From contig CM060733.1 of assembly GCA_030704615.1 (NCBI GenBank), positions 75,120,907 to 75,184,906 on the forward strand: DNA of 64,000 bases, given 5' to 3'. Made by a program: the position numbers and the translations under genes. Below, piece by piece: positions 11,401-20,269 of this stretch. Each line of letters starts with the position of its first letter. Within the stretch, counting starts at the first letter, position 1. The DNA is from Takakia lepidozioides (Eukaryota > Streptophyta > Takakiopsida > Takakiales > Takakiaceae). The notes under the pieces are model-generated. The model was not told the DNA's origin. It saw only the letters and a list, made by a program, of their open reading frames with translations, and did no database searches.

Positions 11401-12639
11401 TTTGCACTCTATCTGTCTGAAGTGGCAGGAGTCGGCGCGGCCTGATCGTTGGTTAATGATGTTTGTTTTCGGATGGCAGGCGTACCTTTGACGATTCGAA
11501 TTTTGCAATGATGCATAGTCCACGAGGAGACACTTCCATCCCAGCCTTTCGAACCCAAGCGGTGCATCATCGCCGTTTCATCTTCTTTTGTCGTGTCTAC
11601 TCATTCACCCCTCTGGCGCCCTTTCCATCTGCACTCTTCGCCCCTTTTCCGCGTCTGTGTTCTTCTTATGCTCCATCCTGAGAAGGAGGAAGTTCCTGCA
11701 GCAAAGAAGAGACATCGTCGCAAGCTCCGCAAGTTATACTTCGCGCGAAGGCCAATGCTGAAGGGGAGAAAGCAGATTCGTCTTCAAGAGGAGATGGTCA
11801 TCTCGCAGCAGCAGGCAACGCAGGCAACCCAGCCACCAGTGGGGGGGGAGGAAACGGCCCGGTCCGGTTCAGAAACCAGTTCAAGGACGGGCTGCTTCTT
11901 CTTCGTCTTTGCTGGAGAAGGGCCCGACTCCTGCTGGCGATTCTTCATGATCTTCAAACGCGACTGTTTCTCTGGGGCTTGGAACTGCAAAGCCTTGCCT
12001 TTCCAAACCGCGTCCTTGAAACGCACAGGGCTAGGCCCGGCAGGGAGACCCGTGCTCGTGGATCGGCTGGGTGTGCGTGCTGCAGCTAGTTCCACGGATT
12101 CTTCCTGCGGCTCTTCGGATTCCTGCGATCCCTCCACCACCTCCACCTTTCGAGTTAGGCATGCAAACATCTCTGAACCCATTGACAAAAGTTTTCTGGG
12201 ATGCCTGTTCGAAGAACCGCCAGCAGGAAGGTCCAATCTACCTTGTCGAAGGCAAGCAGAAGGGTGCAGTGCAGATTCAAATGCAGCTGACGCCTTCACA
12301 TGTAAGAGTGATGAAGCAGAAGGCAAACAGGGGGAGGTTGGAGCAGTCTCCCGCAAAACCGATTCCACGAGCTGAAGCCCAGTTACTGTTTGATTTCCAG
12401 CCAGGTGATGTTGGGGGCTTCTCTGCTACAGTAAAGGCAACGGGATCGACCGATTTTGTGGATCCGTTAGCGGAGGAGGGTGCTGCTGCTCAACGTTCGC
12501 AGCAGCACTTCACCACCTTTCAGGAAGACCTTCAGAATGCTGCAGGCCCGGAGGAGGCCTCTGCAATTCGAGAATTGACCGCAAAGACTCCCCAGACTTC
12601 AGCTGTTGTTGGGGATGCTCCAGCTGCTCAGCCCCTACC

Positions 12640-13185
12640 GCCACCTGCAGAAATGTCTCCGGAGGAATTCCAAAGTGCAGCGGATACAATGTTGGAGGAG
12701 ACACACAATATCATTGGCAAAGTTCTGGGCAGCAGGGTATTCCAGTGGACTCTTCGAATTCCACTCTGTCGCATGGTCTCCCTTCTTATCGTCAGGCAGG
12801 CTCTTCCAGGAGATGTGGATAAGCTCAAGTTCGTATTTCGAGAAGGGTACCGCCTAGGTTCGCCAGCCTTCTACGTTTCCATTGAGAATGAGGACGGCGA
12901 AATTCGTGGACCCACTGCGGATGAATTATCAGCATGGGATACCCACCGGTACACTCGCAACAACGAATTTGAGACAATGTTGAAGGGTGATCCTGACTTC
13001 GGCCATATGTCGGGCAAAATGTTTTTTGTGTGGGACGGGAATCACCGACTTCTTGCCTGGTGGGAGTACATCAAGCAGAACCATTCCAAGCATATTGGCT
13101 GGCATTACATGGTGGAGTGTGTCATCCTCAAGGTGAAGGCGGCAGACTCCTCCCTGCTCAAGAATGCCATGGCGGACCTCAACTC
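12640..13185 (+). pseudogene. ParB/Srx-like domain exon of copy A
   Basis: Within this exon LRIPLCRMVSLLIVRQALPG leads into a strand-rich segment, and WDGNHRLLAWWEYI (Asp-Gly-Asn-His-Arg at 13034-13048) carries the DGxHR signature of the ParB N-terminal / sulfiredoxin-like fold. Members of that fold bind nucleotides and include the CTPase domain of chromosome-partition ParB, DNA nucleases and kinases. In prokaryotic phages and islands this fold is often linked to DNA methyltransferases, which fits the domain downstream. Copies B (36.3-36.9 kb) and D (31.1-31.4 kb) keep the same motif. Assignment is by motif and context only. The exon ends at AACTC, where copy B has a normal GTAAGC donor. Confidence 0.6.
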
Positions 13186-13199
13186 ATAAGATTCTCATA

Positions 13200-13240
13200 C
13201 CCTCCCAGGCACATCCGAAATGAGGTGCCGCATTTCGGTT
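13200..13240. repeat. Intronic array-i palindrome
   Basis: One unit of the palindrome family i (GAAATGAGGTGCCGCATTTC) lies in the intron after the ParB-like exon. Two more lie in later introns, at about 14421-14443 and 15664-15686. Confidence 0.75.
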
Positions 13241-15189
13241 TCCAATCAGTTTTGTTTCTGTGCTTCATTGGATTGAACTGGAGAGTGTGCCTTGTAGGGT
13301 CACTGAAAATGCTTACGTGCATACCCACATGGCACATATGTTGTATAGGGTGAGGAAAACTGGTCTCACTGACCCGCACATGTTCGCCGAAGTGCTGGAG
13401 CCCGAGCTCATTCAAAAAGCCCTGGCAAAAACAGACCGGACATGGTATCGCCTCACTATGGATGGAATGGTGGAGGTGATATACGAAGTCGTCCTCCCAT
13501 TTTCCTCTGCTCATCCTTCCCCAATTTCTAGTCATCTTTCCACATGGATCTTATGTAATGCTTCTGCATGTTTTTCTTGGCAGTCAAACATCAAGCTGGA
13601 TTTGGCCCATGCGAAACGCTTCTTCATGGAAAGTGAGGGGCAGACAAAAACATTGCAGTCATTAACCGAGCACTTGAAGGAAGTCGGGGTGAAGTCCAGA
13701 ACCAAATACAAGTCAAAGCTTGTGAAGCCGGTGGCCATTGCAGATCCAGCACTTGGAAAGGACTTCATCCCCGAGATTGCAAAACACTATTCTCGGGCCA
13801 TGCAGCCGACCATGCAGTTGGAGAACTGCATCACCTGTCAACGGCATGTGTGGAGGCGAAAGAGAAGGTGAGGTTTCAATGCACTGAAGTTCCTTCCTAG
13901 CAATAGCCACTCTTCTTCTTGCTCCTGACATTGGATCGGAAATGGCAGACATGGTGGCTGTCGATCTAGAATGCATCGGAGAGTATAAGGACCATGTGGT
14001 CTTTTGCACTCGAAGTTTCCAACCCTGCAGTGGATGTGTGGCTCAACCGCATGACTTGGTGGTTCCAGGTAATTCAAGGTACTTCCCCCGATTCACTTTT
14101 TTGGAATGAATTCCGTGAACTCCTACGTGACAAATGCATGTTGGAAACGCAGGTAATGACGAATGCGAAGGAGCAAGTCGTAATGCATAGTGATTCGTTC
14201 GGCTTGTACGTCAAATGGGATGGAACACAGACATTGGAAGACTACGTGATACGTTTCAGATGTGCGTACAAGGACAACCTCTTCGCCAGGGAGCTGCAGA
14301 CAGCAAGAAGGAGCGTGGAGTTTACACACCAGGAGGGGGCGGAAAAAGCTGCAATGCGAATTGTGTACAGGTGAAGCCCAGCTCCCGTTGTATGCAAAAA
14401 CTGGGTTATGAGGTTAGTCTGAGAAATGCGGCACCGCATTCGCACTTTATCGTTTCGGTTGCACTCTGCGAGTACATTCTCATAGCTTGTGCTCGCGCAT
14501 GTTGACTGTCTTGCAGGTATATGAAATACGTGCTACTTAAGACAGGGGCCCTGGCGCAAGAGCCCCCGTTTTTCATGGCTTGGACCGTGCCGGGACCAAG
14601 CTGTGTCTACCTACCAGAGATGCAGAAACAATGGCATGTCGCGCATCTCGTTGGATGCCCGTGGTACCTGGACATGTCTGGCGGACTTGTTGATGAATCG
14701 GAGAAAGATCTGCACGCAAAAGCGGAGGAGAAGAGAAAGGAAAGACGTGTCCCTGCTGGGCCTGAGTCAGCAAAGGACGCTGCTGCTCTGGAACAATCCA
14801 TAATTGCAGCTGAGATGCAGTTGTGCAGGCTCAACAGAAGGGGTCAAAGAAGAGGACTCGCCAGCAAGGAGCAGCAGTTGTGACATCGAAGAAGACGAAG
14901 AAGCAAAAACAGATAGAGCAGGAAGAGGGTGACGAAGAGGACAACGATGGAGACTTTGCAACCAGCCCACCCCCCAAAACGCAGCCGAAATCCCCTGTGC
15001 CCACCGTTGTCACGAGAGGGACAAGAACAGGCTCAGCCAAGAAGGCACTCTTCAACCCCCCGGGGGGGCACCCTTTCGAGCCGGTGGAAATGAAGAGGCC
15101 GAAAGTGGAGCCAGAAACAGTAGTTCAGTGTGTCAATGAGAGTTTCATGGCGGCTCTGGACGGACGGGCATCCAAGGTTGGCATACATC

Positions 15190-15971
15190 AAGACCATGGA
15201 GGGTCTGAAGGGCAGAACACTGAAGAAGGTGGCTGAAGCAAAGCCTTCCGACACCCCTGGGTTTCTGAAGATGGTCTCGTTCTTTGAGAAGGTGTGTGAA
15301 GGGAAGGATTGCAGGAGGGGAGGAAAAGCCACAGAGTGGTCTTGCGATATGATCATCTTGGATATTCCGGACGGAGAGCCTGTGGAAGGACTGCAAGGTT
15401 TGCCATCTTGGAACAGGTACTCCGAGGACTTTTGGAAGAAAGGATTCGGGCTCACCCGCATGGTGTTGGACGACAGAGGCTGTGTGGTTGTCCTGGCGAG
15501 CAGAGGCAAAAACACGGAGACAGGAATTGCGAAGTGGACCTGCAAGAGCGTCGTCCCAATTCTGAAGAAGAAGTGGATGTGCATCAACACATTGGGCCTT
15601 CGGTCGAAAGGGAAGAAGGTAATTAGGACATTAGCAATCTTCCTTTCATTTTGTAACCTGTTTTGAAATGCGGTGCCGCATTTGATTTCCAATCGTTCCC
15701 CACTGTGTATGCAGACGAAGCAGTTCGATGCATACTGCTTTGTGAAGGACCTTTGCTTTTTGGAAGGAGGGATTGTTGGTTGACCCAAACTACGACCCCA
15801 TCGATTACGACGTCATGTTCAACAACGTTCCCACGGAACTCCTCCCCCATAGTCTCACTTCAACGGATCCCCTGCGGTATTCACGGACTCGGAGCCCTGC
15901 CTTCATCCAGACAATTATGAAGGCATGCACTGACCTGGAGGGCAGAGTGCTGGACCACATCTGTGGAACAG
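15190..15971 (+). pseudogene. Beta-class DNA methyltransferase domain of copy A
   Basis: Motif IV is the strand CDMIILDIPDGE (15343-15378). The motif VIII-like strand GCVVVLASRGK follows. After an intron, the motif X/I block is SPAFIQTIMKAC then GRVLDHICGTG, where GTG closes the SAM-binding loop. The exon at 16074 then begins SMWAGRFSDRHLFAYE, like the helix and acidic strand end that bind SAM. Canonical motif IV is S/D/N-P-P-Y/F; here both copies read D-I-P-D, so chemistry or substrate may differ. By family, such enzymes methylate the amino group of adenine or cytosine in DNA. Nothing in this copy is likely to be active. Confidence 0.6.
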
Positions 15972-16979
15972 GTATGCAAATTCTTGTACTATGTTGTTCT
16001 GTGAATTCTCATTCTGTTCAAATTCGCCATGTGTGAAGGGATATTTTTCAATGAGTGGATTGCATTGTAACAGGTGCCTCAATGTGGGCTGGGCGATTTT
16101 CCGATCGGCACCTCTTTGCCTACGAGGAGGACACATCCGTCTGGGGATCCCATCTGGAAGGGCTTCAACAGAATGTGAAGGCTCCCATCGAAGCCAAAGA
16201 TTCCTCGGATTCGTTGGAGTCGGAGGAAGAGACAGTGGACATTGATGCCGAGGAGAACCCGGAATACGAGTGAGTGCAAACATTGTAAGTTTGCAAAGCC
16301 TTCTGGGTGATTTTTTGTCAAACGCATTTCCGGACTGTGGTTCTCATTGGTCTCGTGGGTGATTGTTATGTGCAGGATTCCAGGATCCGGGTCGAAACAT
16401 GTAGGGCCTACACTTCCTGTCAGGATGAATGTCCCGTTCTTTGCGAGGGCCGACTTCATGACGAGCCCGGTGAAGGACTACTCCCTTCTTAGTTATGTAG
16501 CTAAACTCGCAAATACAGCGATTAGACGATGTGAGAATCCCAGTAAAGTAGAGCAGATTTTGGAGAGGGCTAGGGAGGACATAAGGATAAGGAAAGAGTT
16601 GGCAGCCGCTGAGACAAGTAGACGGGTGCAAAAGTTCATATGTGATTCAACGGATGAGAGCGATGCAGACAGGGAGGACGACGACCCAACGGAGGTGAGA
16701 TGGTCGGTTCCACAAGGGGAAGATGGGATTTTCGAAAGCCTGGCCAACGAGCAGTCCGCTGGACATGAGAAAGGCAATGACGGGGTGGAAGCGGAGCAGG
16801 ACAGTCTAGGACAGGACGACGATAGTGATGATTTTCAAGATTAGTAGAATTTTAATTAACTCTCTGTACATTTAAATTCTCTTCCACAGTATATAAATGA
16901 AGTTCTCCCGTCCTTCATGTCCCCTCTCCCATGTGCTTCTCAACGACACCATCGTCCAAACCACATCCCTCCCAAAATC

Positions 16980-18005
16980 GGAAATGCAGCACCGCATTTC
17001 CATGTCGGAACGGAAATGTGGCATCTGCAAAAACCTCGTTTGGAAATGCGGCACCGCATTTCCAAAACCGGGGCAAGAACAATTTTCCGTTTCATGGTTT
17101 GGACATCAGAAACTGTTCGGCCGAACGGAAATGCGGTGCCGCATTTCCGTTTTTGACACGGCAGTTTTGCCGATTGCCAGTTCCTTCCATGGAGGTAAAT
17201 GGAAATGTCACCCCGCATGCGGAGGTCGAACACGTTATTTAAATGGCGGACATGGAAATGCGGTGCCGCATTTCCATTTTGGAGATGGACGTTTTTCCAA
17301 CTCCAGACCCATCGACGGAAATGCGGCTCCGCATTCCATGATGCTGGATGGGAATGCGGCACCACATTCCATTGTCCAATAAGAAATTTCGATGACGTAC
17401 ATGGAAATGCGGCGCCGCATTTCCAGAACGGACATCGTTGTTTGTCCAATTCCAGACCCTTGGACGGAAATGCGGCACCGCATTCCATTGTCCAATAAGA
17501 ACTTTCGATTGCCAAACATGGAAATGCGGCGCTGCATTTCCAAAACAGACATCATTGTTTGTCCAATTCCAGACCCGTGTGGGCATTCCGTCTTGTTGGA
17601 CGGAAATGCGGCACCGCATTCCATTGTCCAATACGAAATTTTGATGACGGACATGGAAATGCGATGCCGCATTTCCAGAACGGACATCGTTGATTGTCCA
17701 ATTCCAGACCCTTTGACGGAAATGCGGCACCGCATTCCATTGTCCAAGAAGAAAATTTGATGACGGACATGGAAATGCGGTGCTGCATTTCCAGAACGGA
17801 CATGGACAAGCATTGGCGATTGGACATGCTTGGACAATTCAAGGTCTAATATGGAAATGCGGTGCCGCATTTCCAATTCAAAGTATGGTAATGCCATGTC
17901 AAGAAATGAAATGCGGTACAACATTTCCGTTACGACCACAATGGAGGAAAGGGAGCTACCAGAAATCGCTGCATGGAGAAAAATGAAATGCGGTGCCGCA
18001 TTTCC
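16980..18005. repeat. Palindrome array i-b (about 18 units)
   Basis: The palindrome family is the same as array i (AAATGCGGYRCCGCATTT), with units about 55-85 bp apart. Spacers built on TTGTCCAATTCCAGACCC and GACGGACATGG indicate local duplications. It lies just downstream of the copy A stop codon. Long frames through it on both strands are repeat artefacts. Confidence 0.9.
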
Positions 18006-18349
18006 GAGCTTCAGCATGTACTTGTTTCCTTTTACTCATACATGGATTCCCTTCACCTCAGGACTTTGATATCGCTGACTCTGGTATATTCATGTGGACA
18101 GACACATTATAGAAATGAGACCACAAATTGTAAACAGTGGGCCAATTACGGCAGTTCTTGAACACAATGAAACAGAGCACACAAAAGTGAGGTACGATGG
18201 GTTGTTTCATTGATCGAACACGGTGTCTCACATTTAGCAACTCCAGACAAATCTAAGCCCTTCCGCCTTCTACATGGGCGTCACCAAGTCGACGGAACTT
18301 CGATAGCCCTCAAAACAAGCTCATTACTGATGCGGCACCTCGAGGTAAA

Positions 18350-18859
18350 CTACAATGCGGTCGTTCTGGTGCCCTTGGTGGAGCTGACGACAATGTCATG
18401 CCCATCAATGATACCACCATCATACATTGACAAGGTCACTGTGGGCCTCATGTGCCCGTGTGATTCGTCCTCGCAACTCAGCTGAATGTCTCCATACACT
18501 GGAAGAGCGGAGTGAACTCCACAAATATAGTTTTCCCCGGTGCCGTCCTCCCTGGTCCACTGACAGCAGTTCCAGCGCCAAAGCGAGGCCGTGCGTGATC
18601 TATCCGGCATCCCATTCCAGCTTGGTATATCAAGGTCAACAATTTTCAGGACCCACGGACCGCATTGACCCTCGCCCTCACCTCGCTCAAAGCGGTAATA
18701 GCCCTCCAAATACTCCATTGCGCGCAAAGACTCCCGCTTGATTCCAGAAGCGTCAGTGAAAACAGAGAGCCAGACAATGATGTCTCCTGATTCTGGTTTG
18801 AACATAGCATAATCTTGGCCATGATAAGGGCAGTCAGCAGGATTTCGGCGGCACGGCAT
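18350..18859 (-). CDS. Unrecognised 169-codon ORF
   Basis: The ORF starts MPCRRNPADCPYHG and ends at a TAG near 18350. It is rich in Cys, Trp, Gly and acidic residues (for example WRWNCCQWTREDGTGENYIC and YMFDGG-like turns) and does not look like array translation. I do not recognise a family. It lies between array i-b and a chromovirus scrap. It could be an exon of an element-borne gene or of a host gene. Its composition and continuous frame suggest a once-coding sequence, with no functional claim. Confidence 0.35.
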   Translation of the reverse strand: MPCRRNPADCPYHGQDYAMFKPESGDIIVWLSVFTDASGIKRESLRAMEYLEGYYRFERGEGEGQCGPWVLKIVDLDIPSWNGMPDRSRTASLWRWNCCQWTREDGTGENYICGVHSALPVYGDIQLSCEDESHGHMRPTVTLSMYDGGIIDGHDIVVSSTKGTRTTAL

Positions 18860-19049
18860 CCTTGAAAAAGATTAGCGGAGTACGCTCAATGACAACAGCT
18901 TCCGGATGGAGGAGGCAGCAGCGCGGTGGCTGGAAGAAGTTCAAGCAAACGCTGCAATTCCTCACAATCACTCCAGGGCACATTTAAATTTCCCCCCTAC
19001 ATGAACCTGCACGGATGAAGATTGGCTGCTCCATGAATGTAGCCGTTTC

Positions 19050-19745
19050 AGTTTCCTTCCCTGTTGTCCCCAAAACAACTTAGGTGGCAAGACACTTTGG
19101 TGGTGTTGGACGTGGATATCCAGTACAAACCGGGACGGGACAATGTGGTGGCTGATGCTTTAAGTATAAAGCAGCAGCTCATGTTGGTGTACAGGGGCGA
19201 GACGACGCTCCAAAGGAAGATTCGGAAGGCTTACCGGAAGGATGAAATGGCAAAGTCCGTGATGCAGGACTTGAGGTTGGGGGTTAAATCGCAATTCCAC
19301 TTGCACAAATGGACTGCTCCGGTACAAGCAAAAGCGTCTCTATGTGCCGAAGGGTGGGATCAGAGATAGTCTCTTGAGAGAATGCCACGATGGCCTGCTT
19401 GCGGACCACGGTGGAGCCAAACGCACCGCGGCACTCTTGAAGAAAGAGTATTTCTGGCCCAAACTGAGGGAGGAGGCCGAGGAGTATGTCAAGACATGCA
19501 CCACATGCCAACAAAACCGGAGCGAGTACAAAAAGCAAGTGGGGTTGTTACAACCCTTGCCGATTCCAGAGGGGTCTTGGGAAAGTGTCTCGATGGATTT
19601 CATGACTGCTTTGCCGCTGTCAAAAGGGACCTGGAATTACTGGACAAGAGTGTTTATAAGATGGGAGAAGGGCGAGCTCATGGGGGGATCGCCAACCACC
19701 AAGATTTTTTGAGCGTTGGCTGCCCCTTCATGGGGAGTTCGCCGA
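19050..19745 (+). pseudogene. Chromovirus-type gypsy pol fragment (RNase H end to integrase)
   Basis: RWQDTLVVLDVDIQYKPGRDN then VVADALS is the C-terminal edge of a gypsy RNase H. ECHDGLLADHGGAKR followed by CTTCQQNRSEY gives the HHCC zinc finger of integrase, and the start of the catalytic core (ESVSMDFMTALPLSKG) follows. It is closely related to the element at 39.7-46.7 kb and is less damaged there by small indels (for example ACCGGGACGGGACAAT here, shortened there). Both ends are truncated. It has a frame change at about 19340. Confidence 0.85.
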
Positions 19746-19758
19746 CCACTTCAATGGC

Positions 19759-20209
19759 ATGAGGTCAAGAAAAGTCAGGACCAACATATTCTGTGTCATC
19801 ACCGATACTGATAGCTCTCGTGAGCTGATAGAATACATTCAATCCTCAAACGGGAAATTCCTTATAGAGACAAGCTTCTACATTCCATCGAAGAGGGAGA
19901 TTTTTTTCAAGACAAGGAATTTTGAGACTCCAGTCGTTCATTTCCATTTCATTTTTCCAATGGGAGAGGCGGAGTGGGACGACGAGGACGAGGTTGTGCC
20001 CGGAGGAGCATCACAGCCGACGATCAATACATCCCAAGAGTGCTACGTACAGAGGCGGAAGAATCTGAAAATCCTCTGCAAAGTCGCTACTACAATAATG
20101 AGATCCGATCATCGGCCATCAACCAGGTCGTTGAGACCTTCTGTCCGGAGGGCTCTTCCATTGTCAATCTGTGTTGTGGCGGGATTGTCACATACTCGCT
20201 TCTGGTAAG
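19759..20209 (+). pseudogene. Methyltransferase-like exon, copy C (divergent)
   Basis: After a frame change near 20020 the sequence reads RSSAINQVVETFCPEG then IVNLCCGG and ends at a good donor, GTAAGA (20208). The spacing and pattern match the motif X/I exon of copies A and B (xxFIQTLMETC, G, ILDFTCGTG), with Asn for the usual Asp and GG for TG. The upstream part (RELIEYIQSSNGKFLIETSF) could correspond to the strand region between motifs VIII and X. I read it as a distant relative of the ParB-linked methyltransferase. Confidence is moderate because only the short motif aligns. Confidence 0.4.
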
Positions 20210-20269
20210 AACGTGCAAACTCAACTCGTAATTTTACTTCTTGTAAACCCCATTATTACCGTACTAGGG

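Larger units (their letters stand above)
11668..16844 (+). pseudogene. ParB-like / DNA methyltransferase gene, copy A (spliced, decayed)
   Basis: A multi-exon gene with GT-AG introns. The basic N-terminus begins at ATG 11668, followed by a ParB/sulfiredoxin-like domain ending at 13185. Further exons are 13298-13487, 13584-13867, 13949-14068, 14153-14370, 14517 to 15618 (methyltransferase motif IV), 15715-15971 (motifs X and I), 16074-16269 and 16377-16844 (acidic tail). Motif IV precedes motif I, the beta-class order of N4-cytosine/N6-adenine methyltransferases. A Lys-rich linker (KKTKKQK) suggests nuclear location. Damage includes TAG at 13967 (Trp in copy B), one lost base near 13825, frame changes near 14820 and 15180, and a donor changed from GT to AT at 13186. 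Copy B is its best reference. Confidence 0.75.
6423..18010. mobile_element. Element 1: composite MULE-like element with ParB-methyltransferase gene
   Basis: The left end at 6423 begins GAGGTTTACTATTTCATGAG, followed by several CATGAGC(C/G)-type subterminal repeats to about 6530. The first 21 bases match the right end of element 3 (50332-50352, reverse complement) at all but one base. From there the order is transposase (-), palindrome array (10337-11400), ParB-methyltransferase gene (+) and a second array of the same palindrome family (16980-18005). The two genes are divergent. I did not find the right inverted repeat, so 18010 is only the end of the last array. It was assigned as one element because elements 2 and 3 repeat the layout. 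Confidence 0.65.

Noticed and set aside
17235-18017. 260-codon minus-strand ORF in array i-b
   Set aside because: Same repeat artefact as in array i.
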